Source: Alitta virens (Eukaryota; Annelida; Polychaeta; Phyllodocida; Nereididae). From it: 64,000 nucleotides of DNA. The notes below the pieces were generated by a model. That model saw only the letters and a list, made by a program, of their open reading frames with translations. It did no database searches and was not told where the DNA came from. Below, piece by piece: positions 25,901-36,930 of this stretch (positions are counted from its first letter, which is position 1; every line of letters begins with the position of its first letter). Both the position numbers and the translations under genes were made by a program. The stretch covers positions 49,680,199-49,744,198 of the forward strand of contig OW028576.1 in assembly GCA_932294295.1 (NCBI GenBank). The letters run 5' to 3'.

Positions 25901-28900
25901 AGGTGAGGTGGTTGCTGTAGGGATCTTTGCTGTCATATGACACTACAGCATTAATAGTCAAAGAGACAAAACCCAAATTTGGACCTTAGGTGTGACATTG
26001 GGTATAATTACAATTGTTTTCACAAAATGATTGTCCAGACCCAATATTTTAAGAATCCAGTGAGTGCCACCTTGGCATCCTTGAGGAAAATTTTTTATTC
26101 AACAAAATTTAGTACAGCTGTATATAGGTTTATTGCATTAAAATAAACTGTGAAATAGAGTCATCAGAGGCTTGTGAAAAGCCAAATTGGTACATCATAA
26201 ACACTAAATATATTGATAATTGTAATGTACATAAAAAGAGTTACAATCCTTAGAAATATTTTCAAACAAAAGAATGAAGCATATCTTAATCATTAATACT
26301 TATATAAGAAGTTAATGTGCCAATCGCCCTTTAATCAGGTACGATTTGTAGCTTCAATAATCATCTTCTTCATCATCATCATCACTGTCTTCATCATCTT
26401 GGCTCTCAACAACACTGCAAGGCATCATTGGTTTTGTATGTTTATTGGCACAACTTTCATCAGCACCACACTTTTAATACGAAGTACAGGACAGGGAACT
26501 TGATTAGCAACTGCACCTTTGGCTCGCACATGGCAATGATGATTTGCAGATGCCGGCAACACTTTGTAGAACCGAAAGTGGGGCAATTGCTGAAGTACCA
26601 GCAACTGAAGTCAAAATGTTCTTCTCAATCTTCCATCCATACTGGGTTACGTCAATATCTGGTGGTGCCATCTGATCCGCGGACCTCCAAATCAGAACCT
26701 GAAGACGGGCGCCTTATGTGCTGCAGTGCAGCCTCATATGTTGGTGGAAGACTCTTTATCTCGGGTGGTTATTTCTTCTTGCTGAATAGGGAATATCTCA
26801 TATTTGCAAGAAATGACCCCATTCCTCTGTACAAGATTGATTCCTCTTCTGGATCCAGTGGATCTGTAAATGCTTGGAGTGTTACTTTTGAGTTCAAAAG
26901 CAAGTTAATGGCGGTCACTTTTCCTTTGCCAAAGGGATATGAAACACTGTCACATCCAGAAAGTGCATGGGTTGCCAACAGGTCCAAACACTTCTCTCCG
27001 AGCTTCATAGCTGTGGCCTTGATGTCAATTATCTTTCCATCATATTTTTTCATGGTCACATGAGCAGATGGCTTAAGTATCCAGTAGAAAAATAGCAACA
27101 AAACAAATATGTCTGTGTCATCAGCTAGAATCTGGATATGCCTTTTTCCTTGATGAAGCTTCATCAGATAGCTCACAATGGTCACATCAGCTTCCTCATG
27201 AGTGTATGGACTTCCTTCACCAATCAGACTGAGTAAGTTGTGTTGATGTTCCATGTCACATATTGAATATCTCAATTTCCCCAAGGGTGACAAAGTGGCA
27301 CTCACCTGATCCTTTATCTATGGTCCCAAAACCATCATTTTATGCAATAAAATTGTAATCATACCCCATGTCACACCTAAGCTAGGTATCTCCTTGACCA
27401 TAACTGTCACACCCCATCCAGGCGTAATGGGTTCTTGGCATTTGGTAACAGTTATAACACTAAACACTCCTGTCAGTCCTCTGGGAGCCACCTGCTGCAT
27501 GAGAGTATGTTGGGGTCTAGCTGGGAAGGACCCAGCTTGGCTGCCAAGGTGAAAGTATGAGAATTTGGCAAATGCTTGCAAAGTTGAAGCTGACTTTGAA
27601 ACCCATTTCAATTTTTTGGTACCTATTTAGAAGAAACATTGTCAATTTGAGGTATAATATTATGCATCTGTCTATCAGAGTAATGTGAAAGGTTAAGGTC
27701 CAGTAGATAACGTTTTCTGTGATATTTTCTGACCACCATTTCACACATATGAATAAATTTAATTTCACTTCTCAGGCCACCAGTATTCATTGTCAAAACA
27801 ATGTGTTTCGTTGTTGAATTTGCAACTAATTTAACCCCAAAAATTACAATGTCAATGACATTAAATCCTCAAATGCACCTCACCTAAGAGAGTAAGATTC
27901 CTTGATGACATCAGCATATTGTCGAACAGCATTTGCAAGGTGGCGGTTGACAGGAAAACCCTCCTTCAGCAACCGAATTGTTGGTTGAAAGAGATCCTCC
28001 CAGTCGACTCTTCCATAACGTAACCAAGCTTCGTAAAATCCCTTGACTTCACCTGGCACTGCAATTGCCTTGCCCCCTGGAGGAAAGTGTATAAGCTACA
28101 CAGGGTGAACTTATGATGACAAAAAAATACCCCCATCCTATGAAAGCTTTGTCTGAATTCAGTTTAGTTCATATATATGAATTCAGTTTCGTCCATATAT
28201 ATGTTAGTTAAGACTAGTAAATTTTACATAAAACATGGGCCCAGTGAACTAACTGAAAGATTTTTTATTTATGTATTTATATTTAATATATAAGTAGTTG
28301 CAAGTAGATTCAGATATTCATCTCATCATTATGTCTGCATATGGTAGCTGGTTATCTAAGCTCACTAATTTCTCACCCGTTGCATTGAAAGAACAGTACC
28401 ACAGTGATGATACAGTGCTATAATAGCCAGAAGAGCATTGACATTAGCATTTGCACAGTTCATGAGTCTGTTATCATCGGTAAGTTACAATCACATCTTA
28501 TCTAAATATCAATAAATCTTGCTCACCGAAAGTTGAAGAAACATTGTCATGAACGAACATGTCTCGATCAGCCAGAGCCGGAGCAGCCTCCCTGGACATC
28601 AAGGCAACCAGTTCCTTCTCTCCCCCATCTCTTGGACTGTTTATTAAACAAGTAGATTCAGATATTCATTTCAGATCTTTCATTCAACCTGTAATTAACA
28701 GATCACCACTCTCTAGCATGGCTTTGAAGATTCAAGGAAGGTGGTGGACAACTTGGAAGATATAGGTAACTATACTTCCTTCTACATTCTCTGGACAAAG
28801 CGACAAAGCGACAAGCTGCCGCGGGAAGCAGCAAGCATGGCAGCCAAATCCGGGTGAGTTAATAAGAGTCAATTTAGTTCATTTCACCTGTTAATTTATT

Positions 28901-31900
28901 GTTTATACATGTACTGCTGTATATAGATGTAAGTAATTAACTGCATATTGTTGCAGGTTGTTATTTGTGAAATAAAGCTTCAAAACTTGAAGACTGGAGT
29001 GCTGAGTGCCACAATAATACTAGTGAGTAGGGTCTCCGCAAGACAGCATGGCAACCGCTGGATATGAGGCACCCAAATTCAAATTTATCAAGTACTAGCT
29101 AAAAATAGTAGCATCACAGTATATTAAGTAATTCACAAAACCACGATTTTTGTGACTATATAGAATACATGTGATATTTGTTATGTGTGGGGCTTTATCG
29201 TCATATCATTTCACATACAAGGGTGTTACCATGGTCTTTGATGCTATATATGACGGTTTGATACCATGCATAATATATCACATGAAAGTGGTGTTTGTCA
29301 CAATATCTTATACTTTCAAGGAGCTGGGAATACATTTTACTATTACGACGGATATTATAACTTTGATATACGAAGGCTGATACACAGGTAATGTTTATGA
29401 CTATATCCCATACCTGTGATAAATGAGGCTGATGTGACCCCCTCCAATCCCTGTGCTGTGTGAGTTGACAACCCCGACACAGATCATTGCAGCGATTGCT
29501 CCATCCATAGCACTTCCTCCGTTTCTTCCCATTATATCTCTGAAAATTAGAAAAGATAGATAGAATTACACCATTTTGTATCATTATACTCAAGATTAAT
29601 AAAAAAATTATATTTCTTGAAATAAGCACACAAAAAGTGAATGACCTAACCTCGTAGGATGCTCAGTATATATGTTGCATAATATAATAATTATAAACAG
29701 GTTCAAGATGTATTATGCAATGGTTACATGTGAGACATGAAGATATGTACACCCAAAAATGTCAATGTACAACGAGGCCGATATGCCGAGTCATACATAA
29801 CATTTGAGGGTGTACATATCTCATGTCTCACAATGTAACCATTGTGTAACTGTCTTGTACCACTGAACCCCATCCTTGTGTCAGAAACAAAAATTTCTAC
29901 TTTACAGTTACTCTTCTTCTCCATTACAATTTACGGTTGCCAGTCTAATCAGATAGATAGCAAACTTTTTGAAAAATTTTAGTATTTTTATAATCGGATG
30001 AAAACTCATATACGAGTACGTCAGACCACTATTATTGCCTGTAGTCGCTGAATGCATGATTTCTCTCGTGACGTTGCGTCAGGCTCCGCCTACTTTCTGC
30101 CAGCCTACCAATCGCAGTACAGTATGGCTCATAACTGTTGCACATGAGGATTTGCACAATGGGGTACCTAATGCTAAATTGCACTAGTGAGTGGTACAAA
30201 ACAGATTTTCCTGCAAAGACATTTACACAATTGTCGTGCTGACATCATTGCAAAATTAAAGGATGTTTATTCAGAGGGAAGAGGCTCGTCATCCACATGT
30301 TTATCCAACAGAGAAGAGCCCCAAGGTTCAGGATGATTTTGACCCCTGTGACCTCACCCATCTTTCAATTCATCCAAAGTTTTATTCCCTGTAGTTCCAT
30401 GAGCCTAGCATCAATCGATTGAGCCTAGCATCAATCGATCTGAAGTTATCGTATCAATACAGGCGGAAACAGACAACTAGACAGCTGGCTAGATAAATAG
30501 AAGGACAAACTGACAAGATTTGCAGGTCACATTCAAGTTTGTATTATCAAAACAATGTAATGTAATGTAAGGTAAAATGTGTTTTTAAGTCGTATTTGAT
30601 TAAAAGCTATTGCTTCAAACAATGACAGTAAAAATGGAGAAATTGAGGAATCGGAAACTCTATCAAATCAAACATCCAGTAAATGTTCATAAGAAAAACT
30701 TAAAATCTCTTTACACATGTTGAGAGTCTCAAACTGACAGTGTGCACTGACCAGTTTATTCATAAGTCCTTGGGTATTAAAGTCATGCAGTCATGTAAAC
30801 TGTCAGCAAGGACTGAATAGTTAATTTGGGATGACTAGTAGCATTGTGCTGACCTAGTCCTTTTGTCCTGAGTATTATTAGTGGTTTGGAGGTTTATTCT
30901 TACACCTTCATACATTGCACCCCTCATTTTCTGAGCTATCTGATATTACTCACATCACATGTCAATTACCACGAAGAGATTTTTAAATTAAAGGCGTTGA
31001 GTGAGCTAAGATTTGCAATAAATAACTACACATTCAATTATGAAGAAATGTGTGAGGAAGACAATTAAATATCTAAAAGAAACGTGTGAAGACAGTGGCA
31101 ATGATAATGTATGTAGTTAAGATGGATAGTGCATCTAGATATATTGAAGAGCTCTCTTCTATGCAACAGTCACCATATAACATGCATGACAATGAAAAAG
31201 ACTTCCTGCCTCACTACAATGCAGGTGCTTCGGGGCTTGGTTATGGAATAAAATATCAACTAGCATTAAACAAAGCAGTGTTTGTCAAATGCATTTTCAC
31301 ACATATTCTCAGAAAACTTCTTCAACTTTACTGGTTCCAATTTTGGATTTTTATATGTACTTATTAATAGTAGATTTTCATCAGCGATGATGAGTTTTAC
31401 TGATACGCATTTAATTTTGTCATTACATGTACTTATATTGTATTGAGTAAATGGAATATCTTTAAAATGTACATTAATATGCCCCTACTGTTTGATCTTT
31501 TATCTTGCTTCACTGTTGAATAGCCATCTATCAAATATTGATTGCTAATAGGATTCATCAAGTACATATATATATATATGTATATATATATAGATATAAA
31601 ATAAAATATTACATCACCCCAGGTCATTTACATGGCTGAGGTAATAAAACCAATCATACAGGGTAAAAAAAAAACACCTTGCCATCTACAGTATGTGTCT
31701 GAAAACCTTTGGCTAGCCATGGCAGACAATATATATATGTACCAGCCACCATTTATCAAGGAATGCCTGGTTCTGTTGATATGATGGTGGGATATCAAAA
31801 TGATTTAATTGTCCACTTACGTTCCAATTTGACCACAGAGAGTGGCATCACTTGACACCGAAGCAAATCGGAATTTTCGGTGTTCAGACTGTGGAAATCC

Positions 31901-32017
31901 AGCGGGGTCCTCGCTGGCATCAGACGCCTTAGATGGTCTTGTTAACCCCACTGAGAGACCAATGACTAAAGCAACCAGACAAACAGCCCCAATTCCACAT
32001 GCTATTTTAAGTTCCAT
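19801..32017 (-). CDS. GGT: Gamma-glutamyltransferase (glutathione hydrolase proenzyme)
   Basis: Cell-surface enzyme of the gamma-glutamyl cycle that cleaves the gamma-glutamyl bond of glutathione and related peptides. Coding exons on minus: 32017-31821, 29539-29414, 28636-28527, 28076-27884, 24907-24753, 24328-24176, 23559-23432, 23288-23101, 21957-21717, 20831-20719, 19974-19801. All have AG/GT borders and compatible phases. The product is about 592 aa, near the family norm. Residues 5-27 form the uncleaved signal anchor of a type II membrane protein. Family landmarks include SREAAP (Arg123, substrate carboxylate contact), GEVKGF, FYNGSL, HGTAHVSV with the self-processing nucleophile Thr395, TSTIN, NNEMDDF, PMSSM and the GGSGG loop. 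Exon 10 is 113 nt where 114 is needed, so the last ~75 residues are out of frame as given: pseudogene, recent allele or sequence error. It is closest in motif pattern to GGT1/GGT5-type enzymes; the paralog is not settled. Confidence 0.93.
20242..20370. repeat. 20-bp minisatellite in GGT intron 10
   Basis: About 6.5 virtually perfect copies of gaatgagtgagacacactct. The period is not a multiple of three, yet all three minus frames are open through it, producing three overlapping repetitive open frames that are not genes. The near-perfect identity points to recent expansion and likely length polymorphism. Confidence 0.95.
20436..20640 (+). repeat. 5'-truncated SINE (relative of 14325-14625)
   Basis: Shares with the 14-kb SINE the body from caacctttcatgagcatcat to cttagagggctgcacttc and a tatctatc tail. 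The tRNA head is missing. It lies in GGT intron 10, antisense to the gene. Confidence 0.8.
20719..20831 (-). pseudogene. GGT: GGT exon 10 with a one-base deletion
   Basis: The 5' part reads VAINSLWLGYDLLNAT and NPRLHHQL in the frame set by exon 9. After HHQL the family sequence continues only in the next frame (APSVDYERTNDP), which is also the frame that joins phase 0 to exon 11. The exon is 113 nt, one short of a multiple of three; the lost base falls near 20755. Borders are intact (ccttcag, gtgagt). Confidence 0.88.
20832..21716. other. GGT intron 9
   Basis: Contains a poly(C) patch at about 21217-21238 and, at about 21335-21510, a dispersed repeat (gtacaacaaggccgcaagcc to gttaaattgcactggtcagt) whose parts recur at 29755-29800 and 30130-30215. 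Confidence 0.55.
21717..21957 (-). CDS. GGT: GGT exon 9: small-subunit core
   Basis: Encodes FFGSKVKGNKTGIIFNNEMDDF, then FIEPGKRPMSSMAPAI, KLVIGGSGGTRITTQIAA. PxSSM and GGxGG contact the substrate in known GGTs. Acceptor atgcag, donor gtaggt, phase 0. Confidence 0.95.
22090..22654. other. GGT intron 8 remainder
   Basis: Intron sequence upstream of exon 9 on the minus strand. A poly(T)-rich stretch lies near 22330-22350. Nothing else is recognised. Confidence 0.6.
22655..23105 (-). repeat. 24-bp minisatellite grown from the exon 8 splice donor
   Basis: About 18 degenerate units reading (minus strand) gtgagtgatttgtctgtctt plus ttgtt run from the exon 8/intron 8 junction into the intron. Many units keep a GTGAGT hexamer, so the intron contains several decoy 5' splice sites. 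The 24-bp period equals eight codons, which explains the 107-codon repetitive open frame on minus at 22777-23100; it is not a gene. Confidence 0.9.
23101..23288 (-). CDS. GGT: GGT exon 8: catalytic threonine
   Basis: Encodes NMTSEDYANYIRSRI, HGTAHVSVLDQYGNA and TSTINL. The Thr of HGTAH is the N-terminal nucleophile freed by autocleavage into large and small subunits. The donor gtgagt at 23100-23095 is itself the first unit of a 24-bp minisatellite. Reading through gives an immediate stop. Confidence 0.95.
23432..23559 (-). CDS. GGT: GGT exon 7
   Basis: Encodes GYNFSPPDVDDFG and HRIVEAFKFAYAKRSALGD, the conserved HxxxEAxKxAxAxRxxLGD block. Acceptor ctgcag, donor gtaggt. Confidence 0.93.
24176..24328 (-). 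CDS. GGT: GGT exon 6
   Basis: Encodes GIITEEDLMNYNSSF and YSVPPPSSGVVLQHIMQIL, the conserved iTxeDLxxY and PPxSGxVL segments. Acceptor attgcag, donor gtaagt. Confidence 0.93.
24753..24907 (-). CDS. GGT: GGT exon 5
   Basis: Encodes VFVQDGEVVEEGDII and FYNGSLARDIVQDIADAG. FYxGxLA is a large-subunit signature. Acceptor ccacag, donor gtatgg. Confidence 0.92.
24908..26499. other. GGT intron 4, 3' part
   Basis: A (ccctctccctt)n microsatellite lies at about 25206-25255. The rest is AT-rich intron sequence with no supported gene. Confidence 0.55.
26500..27305 (-). pseudogene. Relic of a FEN/PIN-like multicopy family in GGT intron 4
   Basis: A 178-codon open frame reads THEEADVTIVSYLM, ILADDTDIFVLLLFF, HALSGCDSVSYPFGKGKV and FLANMRYSLF. 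It is followed in shifted frames by PPDIDVTQYGW and a Cys-rich tail. I know this pattern from large uncharacterised families in cnidarian and deuterostome genomes. The order E-A-D, D-x-D, G-x-D followed by a GKGK turn resembles the acidic sites of FEN1/PIN-fold nucleases; that fold assignment is my inference. It lacks its N-terminal half and is frameshifted after residue ~178, so it is a dead insertion. It runs in the same direction as GGT and would be spliced out with the intron. Confidence 0.65.
27306..27883. other. GGT intron 4, 5' part
   Basis: May include more of the decayed insertion (an open frame with ILLHKMMVLGP at 27318-27611 on minus runs into it), but no motif is firm. Confidence 0.4.
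27884..28076 (-). CDS. GGT: GGT exon 4
   Basis: Encodes AIAVPGEVKGFYEAWLRYG and LFQPTIRLLKEGFPV, the conserved VPGE and FQPxIxLAxxGFPV segments of the large subunit. Acceptor cctccag, donor gtgagg. The following intron (24908-27883) is the longest but one and holds a foreign coding relic. Confidence 0.93.
28527..28636 (-). CDS. GGT: GGT exon 3
   Basis: Carries LMSREAAPALADRDMF. The Arg of SREAAP is the conserved residue that binds the gamma-glutamyl carboxylate. Acceptor aaacag, donor gtgagc; the phases fit exons 2 and 4. Confidence 0.9.
28637..29413. other. GGT intron 2
   Basis: Holds a short plus-strand exon-like stretch (ctgccgcgggaagcagc, then ccgggtgagt near 28850, and tgttgcaggttg near 28953 with aataaag near 28972) that could be the tail of a small retroposon. 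A 25-bp segment next to exon 3 (aagtagattcagatattcat, 28650) recurs at 28302. Confidence 0.35.
29414..29539 (-). CDS. GGT: GGT exon 2
   Basis: Encodes the N-terminal core with GGSAMDGAIAA and STGIGGG, matching the conserved GGxxxDAAIA and GIGGG motifs of GGTs. Acceptor ttttcag, donor gtatgg. Confidence 0.92.
29540..31820. other. GGT intron 1
   Basis: Apart from the foldback element and its repeat relatives (30130-30215), I see a (ta)n tract near 31566-31600 and a 17-bp direct duplication near 30405-30440 (gagcctagcatcaatcgat). The open frames at 30886-31367 show no domain and no splice context. Confidence 0.5.
29717..29846. mobile_element. Foldback (hairpin) element in GGT intron 1
   Basis: Arms of about 38 bp (caatggttacatgtgagaca, gaagatatgtacaccc) pair with gggtgtacatatctcatgtc, tcacaatgtaaccattg across a ~50-bp loop. 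The loop shares gtacaacgaggccg with the dispersed repeat at 21335-21510 in intron 9, so the same family is present twice in this gene. Confidence 0.75.
31821..32017 (-). CDS. GGT: GGT exon 1: signal anchor
   Basis: The start ATG at 32017 opens a short MELK cytosolic tail, a ~22-residue hydrophobic helix and a luminal stalk with the family CGxIG motif. The donor is gtaagt. The ATG lies one base after a pyrimidine-rich stretch ending cacttcag, so a 5' untranslated exon may be spliced on just upstream. Confidence 0.88.
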
Positions 32018-33045
32018 CCTGAAGTGTGGGAAAAATATGTTTTATTAGGTATAGGTCTATGTAAATAGTAAGCTAACTTCTTGTTCAGCCTATGATAGTT
32101 AACAACATCAAGTGATAAAATTTTAAGCAAAACATTTCTAAAACTGAAACATAGCGTGCCAATTACACACCAAAACAGAATGCTACATACCCCATTTTGA
32201 AGACCGTCTATGAAACTATTCAGCAAAATAGATTGTGGATTTACTCTTGACACCTCTGTAGTATATAATTTATTTGTACCAAGATAAGATATAGGATCGA
32301 GATCTTTAAAGACCATGGCAATTACGAAAAATTCATAAAATGCACCCTTCAAGATATAGTGACATTCACCATTGTGATCCTAACATTATGCTCTGATCGG
32401 AGACTGATACTTTATTCTTATCTTGAACTGACTTAGACAAAGTTTGGTCTATTTATATATTCTCTATATAAATGCAGAAGTAAATTGTAAAACTGAGAAA
32501 GTTATGTCGAAATAAGAAAAAGAATTTTCAGAGTTGAATCATTTTATATAAAAGCAAAGAATAAGTATACAAAGAAGTGAAAATACTTCATTTGAATGAG
32601 AATGGAGCAATCCCAGTGAGCAATGTGATCTCACTGAGAGGTCTTGGTGAGCTAAAAGGATCACAGAGTTAAGTTCGTAGTGGGTTCATTGTGATCCCAT
32701 ATGCCTCACTGTGAGCTCATATCATAAGGTCACAGCATGAAGTCATTATGAGCTCAGTATGAGCTTATTGTGAGGCTTAACTGTCAAAGAGTGTGTACAT
32801 TTAAGGGAGCGTGGCATTAAACCACTCGCCAAAGGCATAAAGTTACTGTGTCTCCAGATTTGGCACATTCAAGTAGTTATATAAATCAATACTGCCTTCT
32901 TTTCTCATGATATTTTTCACCACTACATGCTCACTTTAGCACAACAATTTAGTTTTAATAAATAATATAAATATTAGTTTTTCATGCCATCAAAAACTCA
33001 TTATGTAAACAAACCCAGTGATGAATTCACAATATTGAATAATGG
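32018..33045. other. Upstream region of the GGT gene
   Basis: Should contain the GGT promoter and any 5' untranslated exon. I see no convincing TATA box or CpG island. A monomer related to the 66-bp satellite (acatttaagggagcgtggcattaaa) lies at 32795-32835. Confidence 0.4.
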
Positions 33046-33130
33046 CAATGATGTCATTCCATTGTGTTACATGGCAATGATGTCATTCCATTGTGTTACA
33101 TGGCAATGATGTCATTCCATTGTGTTACCA
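33046..33130. repeat. ~30-bp tandem repeat, three units
   Basis: Three near-perfect copies of ggcaatgatgtcattccatt plus gtgttacat. Confidence 0.9.
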
Positions 33131-33295
33131 ATGATTTGGTCTGGATTTTCTCTCATTATATGATTAATGTCTGATAAATCATTAATACACACAAAAATTT
33201 AGTGTGCCTGGATTAACAGAGAATATTTTCAAGTATTTGATAGAGTCTTAGAAAATTGCAAATTTAACAGACAGTGCAGCTTTAACTGAGTGCTG

Positions 33296-34095
33296 TCAAA
33301 AAGTGCGTACATTTTAAGGGAGTGTGGCGCTAAATCACTCGAAAAAAGGTTCAACTGAGCACTGTCAAAGAGGAATATATTTAAGGGATGTGGCATTAAA
33401 TCACTCGAAAAAAGGTTCAACTAAGCACTGTCAAAGAGGAATATATTTAAGGGATGTGGCATTAAATCACTCGAAAAAAGGTTCAACTAAGCACTGTCAA
33501 AGAGGAATATATTTAAGGGATGTGGCATTAAATCACTCGAAAAAATGTTCAACTGAGCACTGTCAAAGAGGAGTATATTTAAGGGATGTGGCATTAAATC
33601 ACTCGAAAAAAGGTTCAACTAAGCACTGTCAAAGAGGAATATATTTAAGGGATGTGGCATTAAATCACTCGAAAAAATGTTCAACTGAGCACTGTCAAAG
33701 AGGAATATATTTAAGGGATGTGGCATTAAATCACTCGAAAAAAGGTTCAACTAAGCACTGTCAAAGAGGAATATATTTAAGGGATGTGGCATTAAATCAC
33801 TCGAAAAAAGGTTCAACTAAGCACTGTCAAAGAGGAATATATTTAAGGGATGTGGCATTAAATCACTCGAAAAAAGGTTCAACTGAGCACTGTCAAAGAG
33901 GAATATATTTAAGGGATGTGGCATTAAATCACTCGAAAAAAGGTTCAACTGAGCACTGTCAAAGAGGAATATATTTAAGGGATGTGGCATTAAATCACTC
34001 GAAAAAATGTTCAACTGAGCACTGTCAAAGAGGAATATATTTCAGGGATGTGGCATTTAACCGCTTTCACAAGGTTTAACTGAGCACTGTCATAA
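33296..34095. repeat. 66-bp satellite, about 12 units
   Basis: A 66-bp unit (tttaagggatgtggcattaa, atcactcgaaaaaaggttca, actaagcactgtcaaagag) is repeated about twelve times with few substitutions. Two unit types, g/tgttcaact and aag/gagc, are interspersed. Because 66 is 22 codons, one plus frame stays open for 251 codons and one minus frame for 65. Degenerate edge units occur at 33296 and 34050-34095, and a lone ancestor-like monomer at 32795. Confidence 0.95.
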
Positions 34096-34899
34096 TGTGT
34101 TTTTTTTTAGCCAACAAGAAATAATACACTCGATTTGATTTGAATTTTTCCATTATTTTTAGTTTTTTTGAGAAACCGGTAGCCATTTATGATTGTCTCA
34201 ATCGAGAATACATATGACTCTAACATACATTTGAATGAGAATCACATGTTGTCAATAGCAGTTTCATGGACATTGATGAGAGTCACGTGACCTTTAGTCA
34301 AAATTTTCAGAAATGAGTAAGTTTAACATAAGATAGACTTTTTGGTTTTTGCATGTTAAACATTCCCTTATTATAAAGCAATTTTCATGACCCATCATGA
34401 TGCCATTGATATTTGCAAATGTACATTGTTTGATGACATTCTCATGGTTTAAAAGCAGATTCATTAAATTTGATAAAATTCACACAGCTTATCAATTCCG
34501 AAGTTTTCATAGCATTGACTAAACGCATGAAAATAATAAAAATATGTAATAAATAACAGTCAGGCAGATAAGTGGATAAGAATAGGCTAAAATCACTGAA
34601 AGGTCTGTGCCAAAATAAACAATACAAGTTGTCCACTGTTTTTTGCAGTTTTGACAATACTGTCACCGTCATACCACTTAAAGATTTGTCACTGTTTTGA
34701 CATTACGCTGTTTTCGTTGTTGAAACAATGGGAAATGCACAATGCACCAATTGTCTTGAATATTATTCTTCTGTTCTCCTTGTCCCAAATATGCAGCTTC
34801 CTTCTCACAAAAATGTTGGTGACACCTGTCCATAATTATAATATTTTATGATGTATCTCGATATGGGCCCATCAAGCTCAAGAACTACACCTGACAATA
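34096..34899. other. AT-rich intergenic stretch
   Basis: No gene, repeat or structure that I can support. Confidence 0.5.
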
Positions 34900-35296
34900 A
34901 GGTAACAAATAATGAATCTTCGAATACAAAGATTGGAAAGCTAACAAGAGGCAATTGGTCAATGTGCTTTAACCAAAAAGAAAGAAAGAAAGAAAAAAAG
35001 ACAATCAATAATATTAAAAACTTTTTCAGAGAGAGCTATACTGATGTTCAACAGTCCAAGTGGTTATTCATCAGCAGATAATAGCACGGTCTGCTCTGGA
35101 CAATCGTGATTTATTATATTTCGGTGTTAACCTGCTGTTGCAAGGTGAGTGCTGTCAGCTGTTGATGCCAAAGATCATACTGTGTGCAAGTAACTTTTAC
35201 TTGGAGCCTGCCCCCTAGGCCCAAGCTTGCTCAGCTATGGGGGCCAAGAGATCAAGATGAGGAGAGACCCCGAGGGCATGCCCCAGCCCTAACGTA

Positions 35297-36330
35297 TACC
35301 GGCAATTACCCAATCCAAGACTGCCACAGCAGCAGGCACTGGCCACGTGGTCCAGTCAGCCTATGGCTGAATCCCACCTCATCCAGAGGCATGACGTTGA
35401 CCTGTGCCGGAATTTGGGAATCCCTAATTTCTATGGAAGTTCATGACTTCCTGTAGTGTAGAGCCCTGAAGTTGTGCAACACTCTGGTCTCAGTGATTTG
35501 AACCCATCCCTGTAACCTCAGTCTCTCAAACTGGATCCTTATCCCCCAAAAGACATCCCACTTCCATCGACTGTTGTTCACACCAGTTTCCCCCTTTTCC
35601 CCATGCCATCTTATTTTTATGACATTAACCCCACATCAAGCACATTTGGCAGAGCTACAATAACTATGCCTATGGGCATTCACCTGTCCACTGCACCTGA
35701 AACACTATCACACCAAACCCCCAATACCACAGAACCATAAAGACATTCCAAACCAGAGTGATCCAGTTGCACCCACCCCAAGCAGGACTAATAACATATA
35801 TCTAAACATGATTATTACCCAAAAGATGACAGTAGGAGCCCTGAAGAACCAAGGCCTTTGTACCCCAGGGCATTGGCAATTTCTACCCTTTTTCAATTAA
35901 TCATCATGAAGTCAGCTGACAGCTGCCACGTGGCTGGTCCAGGCAATCTGCAACACCCTCATGGTGTTTGCAAGCAAAATTACCATTACACTCCTGTTAG
36001 GATGCAATATTTTGGTGCAGAGTTCTGAGACATTGTTTTTTTCATGTCATCACTGCGATCTAATGGATGTTCTGACTGCACATTCCATTCGGCAGTGTGG
36101 ACCACAATGGAAATGTTTCTTGTATTGTGCACCAGTTAGGTGAATGGTGATTAAGCTGTGCACAGAGTCCATCTGAAAGAAGAAAACAAGTGCATCAAAT
36201 TAGTCTTAATAAGTTAATTCTCTCTGGCACACATTACTGGGATGAAACTATATGGTCCAGTGGAATCCTAGAAAGGTGTTTTGTGGTATGGATGATGTTT
36301 TATGGTGGATAATTTATTGGCATAAATGAC
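35297..36330. other. ~1.03-kb segment present only in array copy 1
   Basis: In copies 2 and 3 the text runs straight from ccagccctaacgta into tttccttgaccctaaaa. In copy 1 about 1,034 bp intervene. The segment is more GC-rich than its surroundings and has no terminal repeats or coding domain that I recognise. It is either an insertion into copy 1 or ancestral sequence lost before copies 2 and 3 arose. Confidence 0.75.
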
Positions 36331-36930
36331 TTCCTTGACCCTAAAAACATAGGTGTTGGACACCAAAATCAACTTTGTAGCACCAAATAATAAGGAAGTT
36401 ATAGGGCATTTATAGGTAGTCTAGTGGCCATTTTGTTTTTGTCCCATGAAACAAAAGTTTCTGCAAGGGTGCCAAAGTGGCACATGCCTGCTCCGGACAT
36501 GCTGGTGCCAGAATCCACCATAAAACGTCATACATAACACACTTGAGCCCAAATATCCCATTTGGCAACTGGACTGACACCCCTGAGTAGATTCAGTTTG
36601 ACACTTTGTGGTGATAGGGTACCCTTCCCTACCCCTGGCAAGGGTGAGTTTACTCATCTACACAGGGGCATAACTCAGTAATGGGGCCATATGTGCCGTG
36701 ACAGACAAAAATTATCAAAATTCAGGCGATTCATCTCCTCTTGTCATTCCATTGCCATTAACACCTCCCCCCTCCTTACCACACAGGTTGCTCCTCATAA
36801 GCGACAACTGATTGTCTTTTGGGAGCTCCCTCCACAGTAAATTCATATTTTATAGTTATTATTATTTTGATTTTATAATTGTTTTCTGTGAAAATCAAAC
36901 TATCTTGATTATTATTTTGCCCCTATGGTA

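Noticed and set aside
26428..27063. 211-codon plus-strand frame
   Set aside because: It lies antisense to the FEN/PIN-like relic, whose minus frame has recognisable motifs while the plus frame has none.
33324..34079. 251-codon plus-strand open frame with a 22-residue repeat
   Set aside because: It is the by-product of a 66-bp satellite whose length is a multiple of three; no start context, domain or splice partner.
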